Positions 1 through 7,563 of a stretch of 64,000 nucleotides of DNA are shown here, piece by piece. The stretch covers positions 4,421,501-4,485,500 of the forward strand of contig LR882958.1 in the NCBI GenBank assembly GCA_904830895.1, in the 5' to 3' direction. The position numbers were made by a program, and so were the translations under genes. Every line of letters begins with the position of its first letter. Position 1 is the first letter of the stretch. This DNA comes from Planktothrix rubescens CCAP 1459/22. GTDB taxonomy: Bacteria > Cyanobacteriota > Cyanobacteriia > Cyanobacteriales > Microcoleaceae. Under the pieces are notes generated by a model. It worked only from the letters and a program-made list of their open reading frames with translations, did no database searches and was not told the DNA's origin.

Positions 1-1041
1 ATCAATCCGCCCGTCTTGATCTATATTAGGAGATATTATTTCTGTTAACATTTTTCCTTGTATTTTTTCCCGTTTAAAATAGTGAATTTGTACTTCTTTA
101 GAATTGATTTCACCATGTTTAACAGCTAAACAAATTCCATCCAAAACATGATCACTATGGGTTTCTACAACAATTTGAATCCCACAACTTGCTGCAATTC
201 CTAAAAGTTCACCCATTTGAGATTGTCCTTTAGGATGCAGATGAGATTCTGGATTTTCAACAATAATTAAAGTTTCGGGTTCAGCAGCCAGAATTGCTAC
301 TAAAATAGGTAAAGTATATGTGACTCCAAAACCCACATTAAAGGGACTATAACCTCTACTTTCTTTAAAAGAATATATAAGTCTTACACGCTGGGTTTGT
401 AAGTTTGGTTCAGTTTTGATTGAAATGCCAGGGCTTATTTCTCCCATCCAAGCATCAACTTGATCTTTTAAACTGAGTGATTTTGCTTTAGGATGAATTA
501 ATTTTTTATTGTGAATATCTTTATTTCCAAAAGCGTCTAAAAAATGAGTTGCATACTCTCCATTTATTCCAAGTTGTTTTTTTTGAATCACATCAACCTC
601 TGACATTGGGTATGATATTTGAGGCCCAATTCGTTCTGCTTTTAAGTAATAAAATTTTTTATCATTAAAAAGGCGGGATTTATAAATTTTATCATCAACT
701 TTTTCTGATGCTATCTTTAAAACATCTAATTCTTTAGCATAATTAAAGCACCAAATTCCTTTATGTTCATTTTCTAAATCTATTTCAAATCCAATTAATT
801 CATCTTCTGCATACTCAAAAAGTGCGTCTTGTCCTGTGCCAATATATACTTGTTCATCATTTAAAATTAAACCCTTGTTAGGGAGAAAATCTCTCTGATA
901 TGAACGACGTAACAGCATCAAAGCTTGTAAAACAGAAGATTTTCCTGTACTATTTAAACCTGATAATAAGGTCAAAGGTTTAAAAGAGATGCTTTGATCT
1001 TGAAAAGATTTAAAATTGATTAGCCGTAAATTTTTAATCAT
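1..1041 (-). CDS. AAA family ATPase, DUF3696-type (partial, runs off left edge)
   Basis: ABC/SMC-like P-loop ATPase with 347 codons inside the window. The N-terminus (MIKNLRLINFKSF) leads to a Walker A motif, GLNSTGKSS, near residues 27-35. A Walker B region with LIIVENPESHLHP and a switch histidine in ETHSDH follow, which is the layout of DUF3696/AAA_15-type ATPases such as those in OLD- and PARIS-like systems. Its ATG overlaps the stop codon of the upstream DUF262 gene (ATGA at 1041-1038), so translation is probably coupled. The C-terminus lies outside the window, so a fused TOPRIM or other domain cannot be excluded. Family assignment is firm; a defence role is inference. Confidence 0.85.
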   Translation of the reverse strand, partial: MIKNLRLINFKSFQDQSISFKPLTLLSGLNSTGKSSVLQALMLLRRSYQRDFLPNKGLILNDEQVYIGTGQDALFEYAEDELIGFEIDLENEHKGIWCFNYAKELDVLKIASEKVDDKIYKSRLFNDKKFYYLKAERIGPQISYPMSEVDVIQKKQLGINGEYATHFLDAFGNKDIHNKKLIHPKAKSLSLKDQVDAWMGEISPGISIKTEPNLQTQRVRLIYSFKESRGYSPFNVGFGVTYTLPILVAILAAEPETLIIVENPESHLHPKGQSQMGELLGIAASCGIQIVVETHSDHVLDGICLAVKHGEINSKEVQIHYFKREKIQGKMLTEIISPNIDQDGRID

Positions 1042-2120
1042 TTCAAAACTTCCTTAATAATTGTTTCAATATGGGCTAAACGTTTTTTGACACTTTCTTT
1101 ATTTCCCGTACTTCTATAAATTATAGCATCAAATTCACCGTTTTGTTTTCTATTTAAAAGATTATGATATAAATTATTTTTACAATGAGCTAAAATTTGT
1201 ATAGCATGATCATCTAATCGATCTAAGTTAACAGACCAAGCCTCAAATAGAGCTTTATTGATAGGATACCGTCTTTTCCGCTCAGGTGACTTGGGTTTAC
1301 GAAAAGCATCTTTACCAAATATCTGAAAAGCTGCATCCATCGCTCGTTCAAAACGCTGTCTTAGTAATTCAATTTCTTGCTCACTCATTTGGTTTATCTG
1401 AGCCATTTTGTCATTTAAAAAAACATCATAATCTTTAAAATTATATTCAAAAGCATGATTATCTGTTAAGGCTAAAAAGCGTAAAATACACTCTTGAGCT
1501 AACATTCTTCTATCTTTTAAACCCTTATCAGTAGCGTTTTTGAAAGACTGTGATTTTGCTAGATCTGTCAATAAATCCCTCGCCTTATCTTTGCTTTTTG
1601 CATAACGCATTTCCTGTGAAGACAAAGGAGAACCACCTCGATTAATTCGCTTATATAAGCTAAAAATAACATCTTTAGATGTTCCTCTTAAGATTAAAAA
1701 TATAGTTAATTCTGTTTCTCTAATTCGTCGCCTTAAATAATTAGGAATATCAGAAGATTTTGCTCCATTAAGCTGATCTAAAAATTCCAATTTTTTTAAT
1801 TCCAAGGTTTCTTCTATTAAAAATTCTTTAAAAGTGGTTAACCGTTGTATTCCATCAATAACAAACCATTCTTCTTCATTTGTTGCATCAATATAAAAAG
1901 CTGGAATTGGAAAACGAATTAAAACAGATTCGATTAATCTACTTTTAGCTACTTGAGTCCAAATTCCTTGATTTCTTTGAAACTCTGGAGCTAAATTCAG
2001 TTGATTATTTTCCAATCTCGTTAGCAGTTGCTGAACCGTCATCGGTCGAGTTGAAACACTAATAGAATCAGGATCAAAAAACTCTGAAATTGTTAGTTCA
2101 TCATCTGAGTTGAATAACAT
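1038..2120 (-). CDS. DUF262 domain protein (ParB/GmrS-like)
   Basis: 360 aa. The N-terminal half shows DUF262 hallmarks: PEFQRN at 45-50, SRLIESVLIRFPIP at 60-73, and DGIQR at 89-93, a variant of the DGQQR motif. DUF262 domains hydrolyse nucleotides or cut DNA in GmrSD, BrxU and SspE systems. No C-terminal DUF1524/HNH domain is visible, so this is a short, single-domain form. It starts 8 nt after the HicB-like gene and overlaps the ATPase start by 4 nt, so the three form one operon. The role in defence is inferred from the family and the partner; the biochemical activity is unknown. Confidence 0.85.
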   Translation of the reverse strand: MLFNSDDELTISEFFDPDSISVSTRPMTVQQLLTRLENNQLNLAPEFQRNQGIWTQVAKSRLIESVLIRFPIPAFYIDATNEEEWFVIDGIQRLTTFKEFLIEETLELKKLEFLDQLNGAKSSDIPNYLRRRIRETELTIFLILRGTSKDVIFSLYKRINRGGSPLSSQEMRYAKSKDKARDLLTDLAKSQSFKNATDKGLKDRRMLAQECILRFLALTDNHAFEYNFKDYDVFLNDKMAQINQMSEQEIELLRQRFERAMDAAFQIFGKDAFRKPKSPERKRRYPINKALFEAWSVNLDRLDDHAIQILAHCKNNLYHNLLNRKQNGEFDAIIYRSTGNKESVKKRLAHIETIIKEVLK

Positions 2121-2128
2121 AATAATTA

Positions 2129-2296
2129 TTAGTAAAAATTTTCAAATTCTAGGCGAAGTTCGATCGCATCTTGAATCCTTGACCTAAGCTCATCAAGGGA
2201 TTTTACTTGTGTATGACAACCTTTAAAAGTAGGAACTGAAGCCACAAAATAACCATCAGAATCTTTATCAATCAGTACATTAAATTCTTTAATCAT
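2129..2296 (-). CDS. HicB-family antitoxin-like small protein
   Basis: 55 aa (MIKEFNVLIDKDSDGYFVAS...). The degenerate RNase-H fold signature of HicB antitoxins is clear: a DSDGYFVASVP strand pair, then GCHTQVKSLDEL and a final helix. It is too short to carry a C-terminal DNA-binding domain, as in many cyanobacterial HicB-like proteins. No hicA toxin is seen next to it. The DUF262 gene begins 8 nt downstream on the same strand, so the protein may regulate that operon rather than neutralise HicA. That role is inference. Confidence 0.75.
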   Translation of the reverse strand: MIKEFNVLIDKDSDGYFVASVPTFKGCHTQVKSLDELRSRIQDAIELRLEFENFY

Positions 2297-2379
2297 TTTC
2301 TAACCTCTAGTAAACCAAAATAGTGGCAAGTCTTACCTTGCCCCTATAATCCTATATCTATTTTAGCTAATTTTGTCAA

Positions 2380-2660
<281 letters not shown>

Positions 2661-2729
2661 CTATTAAAATGTTGTATGATAGAATAGTTAGGGTTAATCC
2701 AAATTACTTAATTAATCAAATCTAAAAAT

Positions 2730-3269
2730 ATGGTTAAATCTCTTGGCGATCGCTTACAGTCCATTGATTCTGAAACCTTAAAACAATGGCTAGATCAAGA
2801 TAAAATTACTTTAATTGATGTTCGAGAACCTTCTGAACACGCTGGGGAATATATTGCCGGATCAATTCTAGTGCCTTTATCTACTTTTGATCCTAAAAAT
2901 GTACCATCGGATTCCTCTAAACCCGTGGTTTTGTATTGTCAAACCAGTAACCGCAGTGGACAAGCGGCACAAAAATTATTGGCTTCGGGATTTGAACAGG
3001 TGAGCCACCTACAGGGGGGATTGAATACTTGGAAACAAGCGGGATATCCAACAGTTATTAATAAAAATGCTCCTATTAGTATCATGCGGCAGGTGCAAAT
3101 TGTTGCCGGGTCATTGATTTTAACCGGGACTTTATTGGGGGCATTTGTTTCTCCGAATTTCCTATTTTTAAGTGGCTTTGTCGGAGCCGGATTACTATTT
3201 GCCGGAATTAGTAATACCTGTGCGATGGCAATGTTATTGGCAAAATTACCCTATAATCAGCGTGCGTAA
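2730..3269 (+). CDS. Rhodanese-like protein with C-terminal DUF2892 membrane domain
   Basis: 179 aa. The N-terminal rhodanese domain (about 10-105) has the active-site loop YCQTSNRSG with catalytic Cys70, and DVREPSEH near residue 30. The C-terminal part (about 120-175) holds two hydrophobic segments around an FLSGFVGAGLLFAG stretch, the DUF2892 layout of YgaP-type membrane sulfurtransferases. The protein should move sulfane sulfur at the inner face of a membrane. The next gene, a SulP anion transporter, starts 10 nt after the stop, which suggests a shared transcript and a link to sulfur supply. Physiological substrate unknown. Confidence 0.88.
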   Translation: MVKSLGDRLQSIDSETLKQWLDQDKITLIDVREPSEHAGEYIAGSILVPLSTFDPKNVPSDSSKPVVLYCQTSNRSGQAAQKLLASGFEQVSHLQGGLNTWKQAGYPTVINKNAPISIMRQVQIVAGSLILTGTLLGAFVSPNFLFLSGFVGAGLLFAGISNTCAMAMLLAKLPYNQRA

Positions 3270-3279
3270 TTGAGGAAAA

Positions 3280-5001
3280 ATGCGGGAATATTTTCCGATT
3301 TTAGATTGGGGATTAAATTACAAACGAGACGATTTAACCGGAGATTTAACCGCCGGAATTATTGTGGCGAGTTTATTAATTCCCCAGGGAATGGCCTATG
3401 CAATACTGGCAGGTTTACCCCCAGAAGTGGGACTCTATGCCAGTATTTTTCCTCAGATTGTTTATGGGTTTTTGGGAACAGCTTCCATGCTATCTGTAGC
3501 TCCGGTGGCGGTGGATTCTTTAATGGTAGCAACGGCCGTTAGTGCGATCGCAACCGAAAACACACCGGAATATTGGGGGTATGCTTTAACCTTAGCCTTA
3601 ATGGTAGGAGTTATTGAACTCTTGATCGGGATTTTCCGGTTAGGATTTATAGCTAATTTCCTTAGTCAAGCGGTAATTTCTGGGTTTATTAGTGCGGCGG
3701 CGATTTTGATTGGATTTAGTCAAGTTAAGCATTTATTGGGAATTAAAATTCCTCAGACTGAATCATTTTTTACTACAGTTATTTATATTATTAAAGAAAG
3801 TCCTAATCTAAATCTAGTAACTTTTAGTTTAGGAATTATTAGTCTAGCATTATTATTATATTTTAATCGCGGCTTAGGAAAACATCTTAAATCCCAAGGA
3901 ATTCAGGAATCTCTGATTATACCGATCACGAAAAGTGCCCCTTTAATGGTAGTGATCGGTAGTTCAATATTAGTGGGATTATTACATTTAGATCAATTAT
4001 TTGGAGTTAAAGTGATCGGAGAAATTCCTAAAGGGTTTCCACCTTTTACTATACCTAATTTTGATTTAAACCAAATTCAATTATTAGGAACTTCTGCCTT
4101 AGCTATTAGTTTTGTTGGCTTTATGGAAGCCTTTTCTGTCGGTCAATTTTTAGCTAGTAAAAAACGCAAAAAGGTTGAAGCAAATCAAGAATTAATTGCT
4201 TTGGGAGCCTCAAATATAACGGCTGCATTCACCGGAGGTTATCCGATCACAGGAGGGTTAAGTCGTTCTGTGGTTAACTTCTCCGCCGGAGCAAATACAG
4301 CCTTAGCCTCAATCATTACGGCGTTATTTTTGATGTTAACAGTTTTGTTTTTTACTCCTTTATTTTATTATTTACCGCAAACAAGTTTAGCTGCAATTAT
4401 TTTAGTCGCCGTTGGCAACTTACTCGATTTTGCCACTCTTAAACGGTTATGGAATTATAATAAACTCGATGGAATTACTTGGGTTAGTACCTTTATTGCG
4501 GTGTTGCTAACAAGTGCAGAACAGGGAATTATTTTGGGAGTATTAATTTCTCTAGTTTTATATTTATCACGAACCAGTAAACCCCATATTGCTGTTTTAG
4601 GACGGGTGGAAAATACGGAACATTTTCGCAATATTTTACGACATCCGGTAACGACTAGCCCCCATATTTTGGCGATAAGAATTGATGAAAGTTTGTATTT
4701 TGTAAATACTAAATATTTAGAAGATTATTTATTAAAACTGGTAACAGAACAGAAAGAAGTCGAATATTTACTGTTAGTTTGTAGTGGGATTAACTCGATT
4801 GATGGCAGTGCTTTAGAAACCCTACAACGTCTGATAGAAGATTTACACCAGATGAAAATTGAGTTTTATCTTTCTGAGGTCAAAGGCCCAATTTTTGATC
4901 AATTAGAAAAGGTGGGATTTGTGGATAAATTGGGACGCGATCGCATTTTTTTAAGCACCGATCAAGCAATAAAAGAATTATCTCAACGGGTTTCCCTTTA
5001 A
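3280..5001 (+). CDS. SulP family anion transporter with STAS domain
   Basis: 573 aa. The start follows a GAGG ribosome site 6 nt upstream. The N-terminal transport domain carries the SulP signature PQGMAYAILAGLPPEVGLYAS and about 10-12 hydrophobic segments; a cytoplasmic STAS domain occupies roughly residues 440-560. The signature resembles the sulfate-permease branch more than BicA bicarbonate transporters, and the co-oriented rhodanese 10 nt upstream also favours sulfate. The transported ion remains an inference. Located in the cytoplasmic membrane. Confidence 0.9.
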   Translation: MREYFPILDWGLNYKRDDLTGDLTAGIIVASLLIPQGMAYAILAGLPPEVGLYASIFPQIVYGFLGTASMLSVAPVAVDSLMVATAVSAIATENTPEYWGYALTLALMVGVIELLIGIFRLGFIANFLSQAVISGFISAAAILIGFSQVKHLLGIKIPQTESFFTTVIYIIKESPNLNLVTFSLGIISLALLLYFNRGLGKHLKSQGIQESLIIPITKSAPLMVVIGSSILVGLLHLDQLFGVKVIGEIPKGFPPFTIPNFDLNQIQLLGTSALAISFVGFMEAFSVGQFLASKKRKKVEANQELIALGASNITAAFTGGYPITGGLSRSVVNFSAGANTALASIITALFLMLTVLFFTPLFYYLPQTSLAAIILVAVGNLLDFATLKRLWNYNKLDGITWVSTFIAVLLTSAEQGIILGVLISLVLYLSRTSKPHIAVLGRVENTEHFRNILRHPVTTSPHILAIRIDESLYFVNTKYLEDYLLKLVTEQKEVEYLLLVCSGINSIDGSALETLQRLIEDLHQMKIEFYLSEVKGPIFDQLEKVGFVDKLGRDRIFLSTDQAIKELSQRVSL

Positions 5002-5082
5002 CCCTTAATTGATTTGATAGTGGCATTCCCTGTTCTTTCTGACCTAAACATGGGATGATTTAACTATCTTGTGTTGAAAAGG

Positions 5083-5562
5083 ATGCTGATGCACGATTCT
5101 ACTGTAAAACCGATCACCCGTAATTTTTCACTGCTTGTGCCCGTACCTGAAATTCATTTGCTTTCCGGTCAGGATGTTTGTGAACAGGAAGGAAAAGTAG
5201 CGTTTGGGAGTCAAGATTTTGAAGTTTTTCGTAAACTTGACCAAGACCGAAATGATCGGGTCGTTAAGGTTTTTATCTATGCAACTTTGCAAGACAATCG
5301 TTCCTTTATTCCTAAAGTAACCTGGCAAGCCTTATACATTGGTCATTTAGACTCGCGCCGAGGTCGCCATCCCCAAGGGATGAAATACCGTCCAGCTACG
5401 GCGGCAACTGATGCTCCAAATTTTGCGATTTTTTGGGAAGTCACCGACCTCAAACCCTTAGATGTTCCCCTGAATATTTCTAACTTTAAAGCGGTTGGTA
5501 AAAAAGAAGTCTTTCAATCTCGATTTATTCCAGAAAAACCGTTAATCATTCAATATTTTTAA
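5083..5562 (+). CDS. Conserved hypothetical protein
   Basis: 159 aa from the ATG at 5083; a GTG at 5071 in the same frame gives 163 aa. AAAAGG lies directly upstream of the ATG. No signal peptide or membrane segment is visible. The middle is rich in basic residues (DSRRGRHPQGMKYRP), and the end (FIPEKPLIIQYF) is hydrophobic. No known domain was recognised; it looks like a lineage-restricted cyanobacterial protein. It lies 80 nt after the transporter on the same strand, but shared transcription is not evident. Confidence 0.7.
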   Translation: MLMHDSTVKPITRNFSLLVPVPEIHLLSGQDVCEQEGKVAFGSQDFEVFRKLDQDRNDRVVKVFIYATLQDNRSFIPKVTWQALYIGHLDSRRGRHPQGMKYRPATAATDAPNFAIFWEVTDLKPLDVPLNISNFKAVGKKEVFQSRFIPEKPLIIQYF

Positions 5563-5598
5563 GATATCTATAAATTTGGTATAAATTTTTCATGAGGT
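5563..5598. repeat. Direct repeat, left copy (brackets a toxin-antitoxin module)
   Basis: 36-bp sequence beginning GATATCTATAAATTTG and ending with the 20-mer GTATAAATTTTTCATGAGGT (5579-5598). A second copy lies at 6491-6526, with the 20-mer identical and a few mismatches in the first 16 bases. The 5599-6490 interval between the copies holds only the Phd/YoeB remnant and an antitoxin-like gene. Confidence 0.7.
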
Positions 5599-5787
5599 TA
5601 ATTAGACGTTTAGATTTACAACCCATTTGATCATCTCAAGCACAAACGACTCGATTGGGTAATATATGAATCGGCTTTTTTAACTCTGGCATTATTTAAA
5701 CACTCTGCCATTAGTGCGATCGCGCAACCACTATTAATCAAAATCCACTACAATTAACTTGTGCTCATAGTCGTACAAGTAACAGCA

Positions 5788-6042
5788 ATGAAAGTAGTAA
5801 CGTTTAGCGAAGCGAAAAGCCAATTAAAAACGGTGTTAGATCGGGTAGTTGAAGATGCTGACTACACCATAATTACCAGACGCGATGCTGATCATGCAGT
5901 AGTCATGTCCCTTGATTATTTTAATGGTTTACTGGAAACGGTTCATTTATTAAAGTCGCCAGCCAACGCTGCTCATTTAGAACGTTCCATTGCCCAATAT
6001 AGGCAGGGGAAAGCTCTTGAACATCAGTTGATAGATGAGTAA
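5788..6042 (+). CDS. Phd/YefM family antitoxin
   Basis: 84 aa from the ATG at 5788 (MKVVTFSEAKSQL). An in-frame GTG at 5761 would add nine residues that do not fit the family. The N-terminal Phd/YefM DNA-binding fold is clear (FSEAKSQLKTVLDRV, then ITRRDADHAVVMSLDYFNGL). The C-terminal tail (SPANAAHLERSIAQYRQGK) is the toxin-wrapping segment typical of YefM partners of YoeB. The downstream yoeB overlaps by 8 nt but is truncated, so the antitoxin now appears to be an orphan. Confidence 0.88.
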   Translation: MKVVTFSEAKSQLKTVLDRVVEDADYTIITRRDADHAVVMSLDYFNGLLETVHLLKSPANAAHLERSIAQYRQGKALEHQLIDE

Positions 6043-6184
6043 CCGCATATTGGCTTGGACTGACGAGGCTTGGGACAATTATATTTACTGGCAAAATCAG
6101 GATCGAAAGACTCTCAAAAAAATTAATAAAATTATCAAAATTTGCCCACCTTACCCCTCTATTTCAAGAAAATTTATTCTATAA
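6035..6184 (+). pseudogene. Truncated yoeB-type toxin
   Basis: 49-codon ORF overlapping the antitoxin stop. The first about 35 residues (MSNRILAWTDEAWDNYIYWQ..., then KTLKKINKIIK) are an excellent YoeB N-terminus. After that the sequence turns into an unrelated ICPPYPSISRKFIL tail and stops. Full YoeB is about 85 aa and needs Glu46, Arg65 and His83 (E. coli numbering) for ribosome-dependent mRNA cleavage. All three lie in the lost part, so the toxin should be inactive. Confidence 0.8.
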
Positions 6185-6219
6185 TCTTACTAAGAAGAAA
6201 TTTCAGAGAAAGAAATCAA

Positions 6220-6492
6220 ATGACTAAATTAATACAAGAAACCTTTGAGCAAATTTCACGGCTTCCTGAAGAGCAACAAAATACTCTTGCAATATATCTA
6301 CAGAAGCATCTGGATGAATTTTTACAAAAAGCTGAGAAAGAAAAGCGGATTGAAGAAGAAACTTATACGATTAATGATTTCAACGAGGAAACACAACAAG
6401 CAATCAAGAATATCGAAGAACAACAAAACTTAACAGTTTGCAATAATAAAAATGAGCTTTATAATGAATTAGGTATTTTGCGTAAGTCCTGA
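6220..6492 (+). CDS. Small antitoxin-like hypothetical protein, 3' end altered
   Basis: 90 aa from the ATG at 6220, preceded by a purine-rich AGAGAAAGAAA ribosome site; an upstream in-frame start at 6142 is not supported by composition. The protein is helical and highly charged (QISRLPEEQQNTLAIYLQ, then EKEKRIEEE), like RelB/DUF2281-style cyanobacterial antitoxins. The last residues (LRKS) are encoded by the 16-bp repeat at 6478-6493, so the natural stop was probably replaced, and no toxin gene follows. The gene product may still be made. Confidence 0.6.
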   Translation: MTKLIQETFEQISRLPEEQQNTLAIYLQKHLDEFLQKAEKEKRIEEETYTINDFNEETQQAIKNIEEQQNLTVCNNKNELYNELGILRKS

Positions 6493-6493
6493 T
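6478..6493. repeat. 16-bp repeat TTGCGTAAGTCCTGAT, second copy
   Basis: Identical to 2644-2659. Here it supplies the last codons and the stop of the preceding small gene and abuts the right copy of the 36-bp direct repeat. Probably a terminal footprint of a lost insertion sequence or MITE (inference). Confidence 0.5.
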
Positions 6494-6526
6494 ATCCACA
6501 AATTATGTATAAATTTTTCATGAGGT
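6491..6526. repeat. Direct repeat, right copy (brackets a toxin-antitoxin module)
   Basis: Begins GATATCCACAAATTAT and ends with the same 20-mer as the left copy (6507-6526 equals 5579-5598). The spacing of about 0.93 kb encloses the decayed toxin-antitoxin genes. Confidence 0.7.
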
Positions 6527-6557
6527 CTATTAAATATTCTCGCTTTCACAAGATATT

Positions 6558-6636
6558 GTAGGGGCGGGTTTAGTTTAGGGGCGGGTTTAGTTGGTTTTGG
6601 GGTGAGTTTTCTAGGTTGACTCGAACCCGCCCCTAC
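6558..6636. repeat. Inverted repeat element (GTAGGGGCGGGTT / AACCCGCCCCTAC)
   Basis: Perfect 13-bp inverted repeats at 6558-6570 and 6624-6636 enclose about 50 bp that includes a further internal copy of GGGGCGGGTTTAG. This is a common style of cyanobacterial intergenic palindromic repeat. It lies between the antitoxin-like gene and the DUF4346 gene and could act as a terminator, but has no U-tract. Confidence 0.65.
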
Positions 6637-6711
6637 GGGGTTTGATGAAAATTTAGGCGGAAAATGAGATAAACTATAGACAGCTTAATTTATCATTTCA
6701 TTAACAATACC

Positions 6712-7113
6712 GTGTCTCCTCGACCTACAACTACTGCTAACACCAAAGCACTCGCCGCTTTAGACGATCAGCTTTCTAATCGTTTTATTCATCTTGATCC
6801 GGCGGGATATTTTATTGTTTATATTGATCGAGAAGCGAGATTAATTTATGCCGAACACTATACCAATGCTATCAATGAAAAAGGATTAGCTGTTGATCCT
6901 GAAACCGGAGAACCTTTCCCTTGTACTGGGAGTTTAAAGCGCGAACCTACGGCTATTTTTACTGGAAAAACCGCTAAGGAATTAGGGATTAAAATTACTG
7001 AAGAAACCCAACCCTGTCCTATTAGTTGTTTAGATCATGCGTTGTATCTGGGACGGGAATTTGTGCGGGCGGAAATCGCCCTAATTTCTGGGTCTGATTA
7101 TATTCAAGATTAA
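6712..7113 (+). CDS. DUF4346 domain protein
   Basis: 133 aa with a GTG start (MSPRPTTTANTKAL). The central block DPAGYFIVYIDREARLIYAEHYTN and the Cys-containing segments PFPCTGS and PCPISCLDHALYLGREFVRAEIAL match DUF4346, a small domain conserved in cyanobacteria and also found at the C-terminus of dihydropteroate-synthase-like proteins. Three conserved cysteines might bind a metal. The function is not known. It stands alone, followed 42 nt later by the convergent psb30 gene. Confidence 0.75.
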   Translation: MSPRPTTTANTKALAALDDQLSNRFIHLDPAGYFIVYIDREARLIYAEHYTNAINEKGLAVDPETGEPFPCTGSLKREPTAIFTGKTAKELGIKITEETQPCPISCLDHALYLGREFVRAEIALISGSDYIQD

Positions 7114-7155
7114 AATTAGCTAGAGACGTTGCCACCAACGTCTCCATCCTCTTGA

Positions 7156-7287
7156 TTAGAGATCGCCGCCACGAAAAGCTAGTAAGATAATGACTGCCGG
7201 GCCAGCAACCACAATCAGACCTAACATTGTCAACTGTGCAATAAGCTCAAAGTTGATATTGCTCAAAAAACTTGTAATTGCGTCCAT
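7156..7287 (-). CDS. psb30: Photosystem II protein Psb30 (Ycf12)
   Basis: 43 aa. The sequence [22 protein letters not shown] followed by [13 protein letters not shown] is characteristic of Psb30/Ycf12, the single-span subunit at the periphery of the photosystem II core that supports complex stability. One transmembrane helix covers about residues 14-37, and the C-terminus ends RGGDL as in orthologues. A strong GGAGGA ribosome site lies 6-7 nt before the ATG (read on the minus strand). The gene is monocistronic and convergent with the DUF4346 gene. Confidence 0.92.
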   Translation of the reverse strand: MDAITSFLSNINFELIAQLTMLGLIVVAGPAVIILLAFRGGDL

Positions 7288-7563
7288 TATTCCTCCAAAT
7301 TTAACGGGTGTAAATATTGACTGTTTGTAAAAATCAACAGTTGATCTTACCAGGCGATCGCACCTTCATTTTAATATTTTTCACAAAACGCAATACAATG
7401 ACCGGGATATTGAACCCAAAAGCAGTAATCCGGTTTCCTATTCCCTGCGATATAGGATGAAGTGACCGATCTAAGATATAAGGACTAATCTAAGGACAGA
7501 ACGCGGTAATCGTGGTAAAGTCATGCTCATCAAACCCATTTTAATAAATTCCAAATCACTTGA

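Noticed and set aside
3270-3542. 90-codon ORF at the start of the SulP gene in another frame
   Set aside because: It is fully inside the SulP coding region, Arg/Asn-rich and lacks a family match; it is a frame shadow.
6605-6640. tRNA-like GGTTGACTCGAACCCGCC near 6614
   Set aside because: No acceptor or anticodon stem; it is the right arm of a palindromic repeat.
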